Below, in pieces: positions 1 through 10,898 of a stretch of DNA of 64,000 bases. A program made the position numbers and the translations under genes. How positions within the stretch are numbered: position 1 is the stretch's first letter; the number at the start of each line of letters is the position of its first letter. Source of the DNA: Coptis chinensis (lineage: Eukaryota; Streptophyta; Magnoliopsida; Ranunculales; Ranunculaceae); contig CM027378.1 of assembly GCA_015680905.1 (NCBI GenBank), positions 40,397,001 through 40,461,000 of the forward strand, written 5' to 3'. Below the pieces are notes generated by a model. It ran no database searches, was not told where the DNA came from, and saw only the letters and a program-made list of their open reading frames with translations.

Positions 1-686
1 TGGTCTTTGAACATGTCATGAAAAAATATGGAGTAAACCACAAGGTTGCAACTCAATATCATCCACAAACAAGTGGTCAAGTGGAAGTTTATAATTGAGA
101 GATTAAACGCATCTTAGAAAAACTAGTTAATCCAAACAGGAAAGACTGGTCTCTCCGTCTAAATGATGCCTTATGGGCATACCAAACTACATTTAAAACA
201 CCTATAGGGTTGTCACCCTACATGCTTGTCTTTGGAAAACCTTGTCATCTACTAGTGGAACTAAAGCATCGCTCCTTGTGGGCAATAAAAAATCTTAATT
301 ACAATCTCGATGCAGCAGGTAAGAAGTGTAAGCTGCAAATAAACGAACTTGAAGAAATTCGAAATGATGCATATGATCTCTCTAAAGATTATAAAACCAA
401 CATGAAAAGGATTCATGACAAGCATATTTTACGAAAACATTTCGAAATTGGTCAAAATATTTTTCTTTATAACTCAAGGTTACATATGTTTCTAGGAAAA
501 TAAAATACTCAATGGATTGGTCCTTACATGGTCATTGCAGTCACCCCACATGGGGCTATCACCGTGAAGGATCCTAAGGATAACAACACCTTCCAAGTTA
601 ATGGTCAGGGAATAAAACACTATCATGAGTTACGGTCTATGGATGTAGAAGAAACCATTCTCAAAGATCCTATCTATGAGGATTAA
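1..686 (+). pseudogene. Athila pol, 3' end: integrase core end and C-terminal domain
   Basis: Frame-consistent coding resemblance runs from base 2 to the TAA at 684-686. It shows [11 protein letters not shown], which contains the third catalytic residue (Glu) of the DDE integrase. [18 protein letters not shown] and LVFGKPCHL follow, both characteristic of Athila integrases, and then a basic C-terminal domain. Stops interrupt the frame near 98 (VYN-stop) and at 501-503. The longest open part is 210-503. The rest of pol and the 5' LTR lie left of the window. The enzyme would have joined element cDNA to chromosomal DNA. This copy cannot make it. Confidence 0.88.
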
Positions 687-1652
687 ATTCTCTGTTCTGT
701 GATGTATTTCCAATCCTTTCATTCCCTTACATCTGCTTCTTTGGAGTAAATCGGAAAAGGTAACCGGACTACTACACTTGGAGTGTGTGGTTGTAAGTGC
801 CGGAGCCTTTAGTCCACATATACTTGCATATTCCTTTTTAGCACTTTTACTCGTAGTTTGGAATAGTGTACCTCTATGGAGCAAGTATACAATTTTCTAT
901 TTCTTTATTTTACACTCTTTTTGTTAGAATTAGCTTTTCCTTTTTGTTTTTATAAAAGTTCATGGTTTTTCCGGTTTTTATAATAAAGGATTCTTGACAC
1001 AACACTAGTCATGTGTTTTTGTTTCAAAACGGGCAATGGATTCTACACATACCAACCCATAGAAAATCTCAATCTAGGGGCAGTTTTAGATCAGTTTTGC
1101 TTATTAAAGGTCGACTATATCACAGTGCTATTCGCACGGGTCAGGACATTCCATGTCTTGCGCAATAAATCTCCCAACTCGTATAACTGACGCTCTGTCC
1201 GTCTGGATTGGGTTCACTCGGACCGACATAAAAGTTGCCTAAGACAATCTGTTATGGTATGTTTTTATCACTGTTTTTGTAAGAATCCTTTATATATATC
1301 TCTACATAGTTTTAAAAACGTGAGGATATGAAAATTAAAATCTTACATCTCAGAGTAACCAAAATGATACTGGGCTAATGTATGATTTTATCTTCTTGCA
1401 AAAACCCTCTATCTTGTTAGAGATATCTTTTAATAAAAACCAGAACCCAAAAAAAAAAAAAAAAAACTCGACGAGGAGTTAACTTCTAGAATTAACCAAA
1501 TGGTGTAACCCAAAGTGAAACCATTATTTGTTTAATTCTATCATACACCTCTCTATTATTGTCCCAAGAATCTGACGTTAAAAGACTCATTTTGAATAAA
1601 TCAAAAAATAAAAAATTTCCCTTTCTTTTCTAAAACTCTGCAAAATTTCCAG
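687..1652 (+). other. Non-coding interval between Athila pol and the downstream ORFs
   Basis: No open frame of note. It contains an A-run at about 1450-1468 and AT-rich sequence. In Athila elements this place normally holds a spacer ahead of an env-position ORF, which fits what follows. I see no promoter or RNA gene here. Confidence 0.6.
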
Positions 1653-2006
1653 TTGCTAAAAATTTCAAAAACTTCTTTTCTCTCCCCCTTCTCCAAACCT
1701 TTCAAAATGTCTATAGACAGTTCTTTTCCACCGAGCAAGGCTCAATGGAGACGTGTACCCTCTGATGCAAAAGTTTTTGCTTCTCTTCCGATTGATATAA
1801 AACATGATATCTGGAAGAGAATTCACACCACCACGCCTGGTGCAAAAATAAATTCCTATGCATACAGACGGAGTGTGATCAGGGAGAACTGGTGCTTGAG
1901 ATGCCAAACACCAGACTACCCTGGGCTTCAGCTGATAAGTGAAGGTTCAGTATTTACAGTCTACATGTGCCTTACACCAAAGCACAGAGCTCGATCAGCT
2001 TCATAA
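1653..2006 (+). CDS. Unrecognised 117-codon ORF of the Athila 3' region
   Basis: An open frame of 117 codons with a basic, serine- and phenylalanine-rich start (LKISKTSFLSPFSKPFKMS). A second possible ATG at codon 18 opens MSIDSSFPPSKAQWRRVP. I do not recognise a domain. It sits between pol and the env-position ORF in the same orientation, so it may be the decayed start of that ORF or a chance frame. No signal peptide or membrane segment is convincing. Confidence 0.3.
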   Translation: MLKISKTSFLSPFSKPFKMSIDSSFPPSKAQWRRVPSDAKVFASLPIDIKHDIWKRIHTTTPGAKINSYAYRRSVIRENWCLRCQTPDYPGLQLISEGSVFTVYMCLTPKHRARSAS

Positions 2007-2411
2007 AGTCATCAAACCTTCTGATTGGGATTGACTCAAGTCTTGGGGATCTGACTTAAAATGACCCACATTTTTACAGTTTTTCAAAAATAAAATCCAA
2101 AAAAATTAATTAGTCTTTAATCTCACATTTGTATATTCTTTCCACCATCTGTTTCCTTTGTTCTCATAACAATCTTTTTGATTCATTCCGCTATTCATGT
2201 GCTTTGTTTTCAAGTTGGCATACTCTATTCTTTTCAGAGCTCATTCGTGTATACAACTTATGTCATCTTCATGCTTCAAGGTGTTCATCTATCATTTTGT
2301 GTGTCATACAACCTTCGATCAAAGAATGTGATATACCGTTGGATAGGATTTTTTACGCTGATCGTTTTGATAGTTCGTTTGTCCGAATTGGACCGGTAAC
2401 GAAGCGGGGAT

Positions 2412-3566
2412 TTGTATATTACGCGTTACCAGAAAGAACGGGACCTTTTAAGTATTTCCACATTTCATATGGGCTTGGGCCAAAATTTTCAAAACATTAA
2501 CAACCAAACAACCGACGGTCGTATGTGGGTTTATAACTTAACCACGCAACCATCCGACATACCATCTTCTCCACCCAAAACCTTAGCTTACACACTCAAA
2601 GCCGACTCGCGCCCGTGCCTGCAAAAACCCGCGTCGTGCCTCAACCTGCACCAAATCAAAAACAGTTTCAGCAGCAATTCGCCCACCTTCACCCCACCTC
2701 ATACCCACTTTCAATTTAACAAAAACACCGTTCCTGAGATGGATTTTTCTAATCTCTTTGATTCGGGGATTTTTGATGTTTTCTTCATAGCACAAATCCT
2801 TAGAAGAGGTTGGAGGCCACTTTTGCTAAAACCCACCGCCCATTACTCCCCTTCTCTTGTTCAAGCTTTTTATCACAGCTTAGCTCGCGTTAACGAAGGC
2901 TTGGTTACCGTTTCGTTTGGGGGCCGCTCTCTTGTGTTCACTAATCAGATAGTTGGAATGGTTTTGGGCATTGAAGCACGACATGAGGTACTCGAGAGTC
3001 AGTAGTTTCATGGCATAGTGTTCGATTTGATGCACGTTACTGTGTTAGAGGGCGAGTACGTCAATGGTTCCACCTGCGCGAGGCAAACTTCTCTGAGAAA
3101 GAACCAGTTGGTAGTGGCAACGTGGATTGCACACAACCTTGTGGGGACGACGAAACCTTCAGATATCAGTAAGTCAATCCTTCACATTCTTTGGATTTTA
3201 CAAACCCAAAACAACAGGTTATATATTGCTTCTTTCTTGTGGGACCATCTTTCTCATTATATACAGAGTACTGCTCCCCTTCCAACCCTCATAACTAGGC
3301 TCATGCTTAGTTGGGGAGCAGCAGTTCCGACTGACTTTGTAGCTGTCAAGTCTGCCACATTCACTCCTGTTTACTTTCATTGCGTTCAATACGACTGGTC
3401 CGCAGAGGCTGTATAGGAGATCGAGCACGGTCTCGACGATGACGATGCTACACCTCCACCTCCACCTCTAATGGACTACTTTGCTCTAGGAGCTCTGTTT
3501 CAGTTCAAGTGTCCCTTGGATGCTTTGCAATTCATGCATGAAGGTCAGTGCTTACTACATCAGTAG
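2412..3566 (+). pseudogene. Env-position ORF of the Athila element (putative plant transposon protein domain)
   Basis: Two open stretches (2412-3005 and 3018-3416) are in the same frame, separated by a TAG at 3003-3005. A second TAG follows at 3414-3416, and the frame runs on to a TAG at 3564-3566. Key features are RGWRPLL, FYHSLARVNEGLVTVSFGGR and the block around LVVATWIAHNLVG. These resemble the 'putative plant transposon protein' domain often found downstream of pol in Athila elements, known from sequence families and of unclear function. The end is proline-rich (PPPPPL) and followed by a Gln-rich helix. Family assignment is by resemblance. The nonsense codons mark a dead copy. Confidence 0.65.
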
Positions 3567-4650
3567 TTGACTACTATTCAGCAGGAGCAACGCACCTTTC
3601 TGGACAACACCCTCCAGATGCTTCAGGAGCTGTGAGATGAGTTAGTTCCATATGTTTCTCCACCTACGAGAGCCTAATGAGACAGAGATAGGAGTCGCTC
3701 GAGTTCATCTCGACGTCGTTAGTTATCCCATGCGGAATCTGACTAGGCAACGCCCGAGTGTCTGCATAGTTATATGTTTTTTTATTGTCGTTTTATTATC
3801 TGTTTTTACTTTCTGCACGTCTAGTTTTTTTTAGTATCATTTGTTATGTTTATCTGTGTTTTGTGGAATGCATGAGGACTTGTGGTATATGAACAGAAGT
3901 ACATACAAATACATCATGCCCAAATTTTTCTTATTTTCTACACTATGCATGTTTTTCCAAAAAAAAAAAGCAAAAATTTCATGTTAGAATAATTAAGTTT
4001 TTTTCCTTATAGATAAACTATGTATTTCTCGTTCTATTTCTATCAACCCAAGCTCCAAATTTGTTTGGGGGTGGTATATTTTCATAACGACAAACAGAGT
4101 ACAAGTTACTGCCATTTTTGCTCATGTTCCTATGGTAATCTCTTTCCTTTTTTTTTCATACTTTGAGGATAAAGCATATTTCTGTTTGGGGGTGGTATAG
4201 TAACATTTTGCAAAAACTAGACATTTATTATATAGCACTTCTTATATTAGATAGATTTAGTATATTTTTTTTCTATTTAGTACTAAACGTTTTGTTTTCC
4301 TTTTTCTATGATGAATAAAAGGTTTAGAAGTCTCATTATAGCAATAGAGTAAAGATTTGTTCTTCGAACTCAGACTAATATACATACAATAGTTTATGCA
4401 CCTTTTCATGAATGGCATGCATCAGCATTTGATTGTATCTAGCTATGAGTTTTCGAGACCACGGTTAGAACAGTTAAGTTCCATATCCTGTGAGAATCTA
4501 GCCAAAAGCCCCATCTGAATGATTATTGAGTGATGACACAAGGATGTCCGAATAGAGAGATAACACATCCACTTGCTTGATCACCACGCCATATCCTAGA
4601 AGAGAATTTAGGCCCTTTTTGGATCGATATAACCAAATAAACGTTAAAAA
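3567..4650 (+). other. Athila 3' non-coding region with repeated polypurine-like tracts
   Basis: No gene. The motif TTTGGGGGTGG occurs at 4064-4074 and again at 4185-4195, each followed by TAT. The same tract, in reverse, occurs twice in the inner Athila-like element at about 18888-18900 and 19048-19060. It resembles the polypurine primer that precedes an Athila 3' LTR, so these are candidate internal priming tracts. Bases 4510-4650 match the reverse complement of about 18400-18550. Confidence 0.6.
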
Positions 4651-4660
4651 CCCAAAAATA
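4651..4660. repeat. Left target-site duplication of the MULE (cccaaaaata)
   Basis: The 10-mer cccaaaaata lies immediately left of the MULE terminal repeat and is repeated exactly at 32118-32127, immediately right of the other terminal repeat. Known: Mutator-like elements make duplications of about 8-11 bp. This fixes both ends of the element. Confidence 0.93.
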
Positions 4661-4778
4661 GAAAATATGAATGTTTTGTACCATGAACTTTGCTGGTTTT
4701 ATCAATTTGGGCCAAGAACTTTTTTTTTTAGCAAATTGGGCCATGACCTTTCTTTTTTGTATCAGTTGGGACCACCGT
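4661..4778 (+). repeat. Left terminal inverted repeat of the MULE
   Basis: Matches the reverse complement of 32004-32117 closely over about 115 bp, including TTTTGTACCATGAACTTTGC and TTGGGCCATGACCTTT. Homopolymer T runs differ in length. Beyond about 4780 the match decays. The TIR is the expected binding site for the transposase. In many MULEs it also holds the promoter of the element gene. Confidence 0.9.
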
Positions 4779-5143
4779 TACCATTCCGTTACTTCACATG
4801 CTTATGTGGCGTGTCGGATGTATATGTATCCGACCAAATGCTCATGTGTCACCGTTGAAGTGCACACCTAATCACCGGTGACATGGCATCAAAATTTCAA
4901 AGTGTTTCGAACCCGACATTTCACAGAAGTTGCACGTGTTTTGAACGCACGTTACACGTGGTTTGAACCTTGAGGCAAACTCGCACTTAGTCGATAGAAA
5001 TCCCCAAATTCAAACAGAAATCCCTAATTCCCAAATTCAGAGAGAAATCCCTAATTCCCAAATTCCCAAATTCTTAAATTAAAAAACCTAATTAAACCCC
5101 AATCCCCAATCCCCAATCCACCAAATAAAGCAACTAATTAAGC
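4779..5143 (+). promoter_or_regulatory. 5' leader and presumed promoter region of the MULE transposase gene
   Basis: Non-coding sequence between the TIR and the first ATG. From about 5000 it shows CCCTAATTCCCAAATTC-like short repeats, an AT-rich CT-containing leader common in plant 5' UTRs. The ATG at 5144 is in a good plant context (AAGCATGGAT). No clear TATA box was seen. Confidence 0.4.
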
Positions 5144-5869
5144 ATGGATCATTACTGTATAGAACTTTTCTTTGGTGGGAAATTTCAGAGTGACCCAACT
5201 GAGCTGTATGATGGGTATAAGTGGTTTACGAAGCACATCTTGTATTACAAGGGTGGAAGAGTTCAGTACTTTTACAACATAGATCTAGATAATATGTCAT
5301 ATTTTGAGTTGAAGGGCATGATTGAGCAAGAATGTCATGTGAAAGATATGGTTAAGATGTTCTACACTGATCCTAATAAGCCTCTAGACATTGGCCTTAG
5401 GATAGTCAATGATGATAAAGATATTATAGAAATGATGAAAATGGCAAAAAATGAGAGGGTAGATGTTTATGTTGAACATGAGCAAGTGGATGATGTTGAA
5501 GAGTCTGAAGATGACAAAGAGGTTGATGTGGGTGATTGTTTGGAAGAGAGTGAGTCTAAGTATGAGTCTGAGCCTGAGTCTGAAGTAGCAACTCTGGATC
5601 ATATTAGTGAAGATGACGACAAATTGATTGAAGTTAGGAAAAGAAATATGGAAATCAAGTATAAGAAGAAGAAATCAGGTACTGAAGAAGTTGATCAAGT
5701 ACCAGATGAACCACATGAAGAAGCAAGTGAAGTAGTCATTGAACAAGCAAGTGATGTAACAAATGAACTACCAAATGAGATGGATACTGGTGGTGTTGGA
5801 GAGGATGAGTCTGACTATGCTGCATTTGATGACTATTTAAGTCCTGAATATTGCATGGGCAGTTGTTGA
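5144..5869 (+). pseudogene. MULE transposase, N-terminal PB1-like and acidic region
   Basis: A 241-codon frame beginning MDHYCIELFFGGKF. Residues 1 to about 110 look like the PB1-like fold at the start of many plant MULE transposases (VQYFYNIDLDNMSYFELKG, then MVKMFYTDP). Residues 115-160 are strongly acidic and 170-210 are Lys/Glu-rich. The frame ends a few codons after a deletion junction at about 5845-5852. Past it the transposase resumes in another frame with AWAVVEGENTESW. The missing stretch would have carried the DNA-binding part and the first catalytic Asp. Start chosen as the first ATG in good context. This copy encodes no active enzyme. Confidence 0.75.
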
Positions 5870-6890
5870 AGGTGAAAACACAGAAAGTTGGAGGTGGTTT
5901 ATGAACTTTCTCCTTAATGATATAAATGTGGATGATGGGCTTGGTTTGATAGTAATTACAGACCAACAAAAGGGTCTTCTCAAAGTCATTTCAGAAAGAT
6001 TACCTAATGTAGAGCATAGATGTTGTGCAAGGCACATCTATGCTAAATTCAAGAAAGAAATTTTCAGGTATATAACTTAATTTGTCTATTTTTTATTTGT
6101 ATTTTAAATGTGATTTAATATTCATATGTAATGTAGCTTTGTTATTTGAACAAGTACACAACTCAAGAGTTTATTCTGGAAAGCATCCAAAAGTGGAACA
6201 CCAGAAGAATTCCATCATGTTATTGATGAGGTGAGAAAGGTATATGATGCAGCAGCTGACTATATGTTACATATCCAAAACCCCAAGTTTTGGTCCAGAG
6301 CATTCTTCGAATTTTACACAAGTTCTGATGCAGTAGAAAACAATATATGTGAAACATTTAATGGTACAATTCTTGATGCAAGAGAGAAGAACATCATTGC
6401 AATGCTTGAGAAAATAATGATTGCCATGACGAGAAAGATGCAGAAGAGAAGAGATTTATTGGTGAGTCAGTCCAAGTGGCAAGGTACTTTGTGTCCAACT
6501 ATTGCTGACAAGTTAGACTCAAGGTTTTTTAAGTCTTTCTTTTATGGAGGGTCAAAGTTTGAGGCCAGATATGGTGATAAAGGTTACAAAGTTGATATCA
6601 AGGATAAGACTTGTACATGTAGAATGTGGTAGCTCTCTGGTATCCCATGTGCCAATGCAATAGCTGCCATTTATATGTGTAAGCACAATCTAGATGATTA
6701 TGTAGATCATTGGTACAAGGTGGAAACATTTAGAAAGACTTATGATCACTACTTGCAGCCACTTAATGATGAAAAGTTGTGGCCAAAGGCTCCTAGAGAG
6801 GGATTCCTACCTCCACCTTATAGAAGGATGCCTGGGAGCCCAAGCAAGCTTAGAAGGAAAGAAATGCATGAAGAGCCAAGGAAGTCATGA
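5851..6890 (+). pseudogene. MULE transposase core remnant and SWIM zinc finger
   Basis: The frame at 5853-6066 has AVVEGENTESWRWF, VITDQQKGL (the second catalytic Asp block) and EHRCCARHIYAKF. A likely intron follows (donor CAG/GTATAT near 6069, acceptor TAG near 6136). The next exon holds LFWKASKSGTPEEF, FWSRAFF and NNICETFNGTIL. The SWIM finger has CTC at about 6613-6621, then a TAG in place of a sense codon after CRMW (near 6631), then LSGIPCANAI, where the usual final His is Asn. The frame then continues to the TGA at 6888-6890. The order matches plant MULE transposases. The deletion, the stop and the lost zinc ligand all argue for a dead gene. Confidence 0.85.
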
Positions 6891-7902
6891 ACCTTAAGTA
6901 GAAAAGGAGTTCAAATGAGGTGTTCAAACTGCCTTCAGTATGGTCATAATAAGAGAACATGCAAAAAATTCAACAATGAAGCCAACAATCAAGTCAACAG
7001 TGAAACCAACAAGAAAGCCAACCAAGAAGTAGCTCAGGAAGTAGCCCAGGAAGTACCACACTCCACCACTGTAAGTTTATGGTCATATATATTATTACTT
7101 TTAGAAATTTCTTACTTTTAAGATAGATAAGTTTTAGAAATCAATTTTAAGTATTAAGCATTTGAAACTAATAATTTGAAATTAGTTTTAGAAATCAGTT
7201 ATTAAGCATTTGAAACTAAGCATTTGAAATTAGTTTTAGAAATCAGTTATTAAGCATTTGAAACTAATCATTTGAAATTAGTTTTAGAAATTAGTTATTA
7301 AGCATTTGAAATTAGTTTTAGAAATCAGCTTTAACAATAAACTATTAGCCATTTGAAACTAGGCATTTTATAATTCTTATAATTTTGATATAGGTGAGGA
7401 AGAGAGGTAAAGAGGTAGTTGTTGAGAAACCTGGGTCTTCAAAGAAAGGTAAGGAGGTAGCTGAGATAACAAAGAAGGGTAAAGAGATAGCTAAGAGTAG
7501 GACTACAAAGAAGGGTAAAGAGACAGTTAAGAGTGAGACTACTGAAGTCAACAATGAAGCCAACCAGGAAGCCAACCAAATAGGAGTTGCCACCACTGTA
7601 AGTTTATGAAATAAGATTTAGAAAGAAATTCTTTTAGAAATAAGTTTTAAGTTTATGAAATAAGTTTGTTCTATAAGTTTTGAAATCATAAGTTTTAGAA
7701 AAAAAGTTTTAAGTTTATGAAATAAGTTTGAATTTTGATATAGGTGAGGAGGGAGAATAAGGCTCCCTCATCTAATGTAGGTGAGGGCACGCCAATTGTG
7801 TCAAAGAGAGGTAAAAGGGCAGCTTCAACAACTATTGAGAAACATGGGTCTTCAAAGAAATGTAAAGAGACAGCTAAGAGTGGGACTACGGATAATGTAC
7901 CT
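6891..7902 (+). pseudogene. MULE transposase C-terminal exons: zinc knuckle and Lys-rich repeated exons
   Basis: The first part encodes a CCHC knuckle, CSNCLQYGHNKRTC (6918-6959), usual after the SWIM domain in plant MULEs. It is followed by Asn/Glu/Val repeats and a donor in ACT/GTAAGTTTATG near 7069. A Lys-rich exon (about 7394-7598; KKGKEVAE, KKGKEIAK, KKGKETVK) ends at an almost identical donor. A third exon begins at about 7744 after another TTTTGATATAG acceptor. The repeated acceptor-exon-donor layout suggests tandem exon duplication. The intron at 7080-7390 holds repeats of AAGCATTTGAAACTA. The exon is cut by a solo LTR at 7903. Confidence 0.7.
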
Positions 7903-9469
7903 TGATAAGTGGTCAAAAAGTGCAATTTAACCCTCGATTATGCCTCTTGTTTAGCCATCTTAGTGGACTAATAGTGTTTGTAAGTTATGTTTTATGATTC
8001 TACAGGTGAAAAAGAGATTTTTGTGGAATATTAGAGAAAAAGGGGTAAAACGGAGTAATTCAGAGCATTAAGGATCACATGGGAAGCCCGTGGACAATCA
8101 TGGAGAAGGCCAAGGAATTGAAGCTATTAAATATGCGACTTAGACCTATTTTAAAGCCTATTTGGAAGCCCAAGACCAAAGGATTCATTGCTTGGACCAA
8201 AGCCCGCAAAAGAGGATAAAAGGATAGAGAAAAAGAGGGAAAATAGTCTTCCGTGTCTGGGACGCATGGATCGCACATCCAGACGCATGAAATGACACTG
8301 TAGCCACTTCCTTCTTAGTTTTGGAGATGAAGTTGGACTCTGAAAGAAGTCAATTTGTATTAGGAAATAAATGGCGGTTTGGAATGCTTCTAGAACTCAT
8401 TGTAACCCCTATAAATAAAGGACCTAAGTGCCTCATGTAATTTGCCAATTCACTTATATTCTTGTCTCCAGAAATTGAGGCAGAGATAAATTAATAATAA
8501 AAGATTTGGTTTTAACTAGCCGAGTCTTAATAAGTTAGTCTTTCTAGTATTATGTTCTTCGACTCTTCTTCTTCTCGTTCTTCGTGTTCTTCCTTCTTTA
8601 TGGAAGGTTAATCTTCTCCTTCAACGGAGGAGATGAAGCCGATGCTTAAGGTTTAATGATTCTTCTGGTTCATGGTGTTCTTCAATCAGGTTAGTTCTTT
8701 ATGTTTTTAGTTATTAGTTCCATTGCCCACACCAGGGGATGAAAGTATAGAATAGGGTTTATGTTTTGCAATATTGATATCATGCTAGTGTTCTTTACTT
8801 TTCCTCTAGTAGTATAGTTCTTTAGAGTTAGGGAAGTATTCTTTGTATTGCCTTAGAAAGGGTAGCTCAGGGAGTGGCTGCCTAGGGGAAGTATTCGTTG
8901 TGTTTGCCTTAAGTGGTGATTCATTGAATGGCCGCCCTATTAGGAAGTACTCCTTGATGTTGTTCTCGGTAATACATTGAATGGCTGCCCGAGCTTACAT
9001 AAAAGGAAAGAAGATATTAATAACATAAACATAGGAACAACCTTAAGTAGAGTTAATTGTTAACGATGTTTCGTCCAAGAGGGCATCGGCACTCGCTCGA
9101 CTGCCTAATTGTAGTCTACTTGTAAGAACAACCATGAAGCAGAATGTCATAGATCAAAAGTATTGGTGGACTCTAATCTCTTGAATTCCATCTTTTATAA
9201 ATTCTCAATAGTTTAGTTAGTTTAGTTTAGTTTAGTATTAGAATCTAAAATCTCTACAATCATAGTTTTTAATCCCTCAAACCCCCTTTCCAGTCCTGTC
9301 CTTCATATAACATACACTTAAAAGTGGAACGATACCCTACTCATCCTTTACTTATTGAGGGATAATTAGGTTTTGATACGCTTCTATTTTGTTCAACGAC
9401 CATCATCCATCTACATCATCTATCTACATCATCCATATACCATCTACACACAAAAAGGAGCGCGTGTCA
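7903..9469 (+). mobile_element. Solo LTR of an LTR retrotransposon inserted in a MULE exon
   Basis: Starts TGATAAGTGG and ends GCGTGTCA. The flanking 5-mer tacct is at 7898-7902 and exactly repeated at 9470-9474. A likely TATA box (CCTATAAATA) lies near 8409, with AATAAA-like signals near 8500, giving plus orientation. No PBS, polypurine tract or coding region is attached, so it is a solo LTR of 1,567 bp, the product of LTR-LTR recombination. The exon reading (GTTDNVP before, QGVGASKRK after) continues across it. An uncommon feature is the rather long LTR. I cannot name the family. Confidence 0.88.
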
Positions 9470-9474
9470 TACCT

Positions 9475-10158
9475 CAGGGAGTTGGAGCTTCAAAAAGGAA
9501 GACAGGAGTAAAAGGAAGAAAGGATCATGTACCTAAGGGAGTTGGAGTTTTTACAGCTGAAAGTGGAAACTCTTACTTGAAGGTAATATTATTGTAAAAA
9601 CTACTTTGCATTTGAAAGATTTCCATTTGGAATGAGGTAGTTGTTTTACATACTGCATAAACATAACCTAATCTTTTGTCCTTCTTGTGATAGATGTCAA
9701 CCACTGGAGCACCTATTCTTATAAATGAAGAAAAGATTTCTGAAGCAAACAACAAAAGAAAAGGTAGACCTCCACTTCCCAGACGATCTAGTAAAGCTCC
9801 AGTTATTGGTTTACAGTCAAATCAAGTTTCAAGTGAAGCTCAAGTACCTAGCAGTCAAGGTTCAATAACTGCATCTAAACAAGTTTCAAAAACTTCAACT
9901 ACTGCTTCTGCACAAGCTTCAACAACTGTTGCCAAACAATCACTGACAATTTATGCAGTGGCATCAAGCAGCAAGCTTAAAACTAGATCTGCAGCTGCCC
10001 TAGAAACTCACCATCAATCAGTGGCATAAAGCAGCAAGCCTAGAAACTCACCATCCAAGACTAAGTAGAAAATAGCTGCTTTAACTGTGAGAACAAGAGC
10101 AGATTCCAAACTTAAAACTAGATCTGTAGCTACCAAAGCCAAAACTAAAGTTTAGAAA
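9475..10158 (+). pseudogene. MULE transposase 3' exons (Lys/Ser-rich tail with AT-hook-like motif)
   Basis: The exon resuming after the solo LTR runs to a donor near 9585 (TTGAAG/GTAATA). The next exon starts after the acceptor near 9693. It encodes KRKGRPPLPRR, an AT-hook-like motif typical of plant MULE C termini, then a Ser/Thr/Gln-rich tail ending in a TAA at 10027-10029. Further Lys-rich coding resemblance (TRADSKLKTRS) continues in frame to a TAG near 10155. The 3' UTR follows and is cut by the Tat element at 10386. Confidence 0.6.
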
Positions 10159-10385
10159 TAGTTCATGTTTGAAGACTTGGTGATGCAGTACAGGCTCTGG
10201 GCTTTCTGTTGGGCTTTTGCATAGTCAGTCTTTGTTTTGTCTGTTTCCTTTTATAGTATCTTTTCCTTTTGTTGGTGTATGCTATCATGTGTAAACACTG
10301 ATGTAAACACTTGGTGTATGCTGTTATGTAAACACTTGGTGCTTATATTTAGGTTTTTTTGTGGTTCAGTGTCATGTTATGTACT
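10159..10385 (+). other. MULE transposase 3' untranslated region, left part
   Basis: Non-coding T-rich sequence with internal repeats of TGTAAACACTTGGTG. The segment around 10344-10380 (TATATTTAGGTTTTTTTG) recurs at 30427-30463, on the far side of the Tat element, so this UTR contained tandem-like repeats before insertion. The last five bases, gtact (10381-10385), are the left copy of the Tat target duplication. Confidence 0.6.
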
Positions 10386-10843
10386 TGTTTCAACCCCCAC
10401 CTACATGGCAAACGTCCATTGGTAGGAGTCTCCACTTTATTTGTTTAATCAACAAGGCTAAAGCCCAATTTGTAATACCATGGATCAATGTACAGGCCCA
10501 TCAACTCATGTGTCTAAGGCTGAACCTTAGCCGTACGTTAATTTATGTCCAGATTCGTTTCTTATCAAAGAGATAATTATCAGTTAAGAGTTATAGTCTA
10601 TCACAATTACTCAAGCTACAAGATTACTTAAGCTACAAGGACTCTCTACTCTACCTATATAAATACCAAACTATTTTTCATAAGGAACTACGTTGAAACT
10701 TGTTCCCTAGATAATAGATCTTAGGTACGTAGGCAGCCATTATCTTGGTTCAGTTTCATCTCCCCCAACATCAAATTCCTCTGTTTCTTAGTGCGTTCTA
10801 TACCATTGCTCTCGTTGTGTTGAAGCAGTTTACTGGCGAAACA
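10386..10843 (+). repeat. 5' LTR of the Tat element
   Basis: 458 bp, TGTTTCAAC to CGAAACA. It matches 29894-30355 nearly throughout, including the CCTATATAAATACC TATA box near 10655. Transcription of the element would start just downstream of that box. A 5-bp insertion (CGAGA) distinguishes the 3' copy. Confidence 0.94.
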
Positions 10844-10862
10844 TAATTGGCGCCGTCTATAG
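10844..10862 (+). promoter_or_regulatory. Primer-binding site of the Tat element
   Basis: AATTGGCGCCGTCTATAGGG immediately follows the 5' LTR. TGGCGCC pairs with a tRNA 3' end of the GGCGCCA type. The longer ATTGGCGCCGTCTRTRGGGA form is a familiar leader of plant Tat and related gypsy elements. Confidence 0.8.
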
Positions 10863-10898
10863 GGATTTTAGAATTCATTATCACGTGAAACAATCAAG

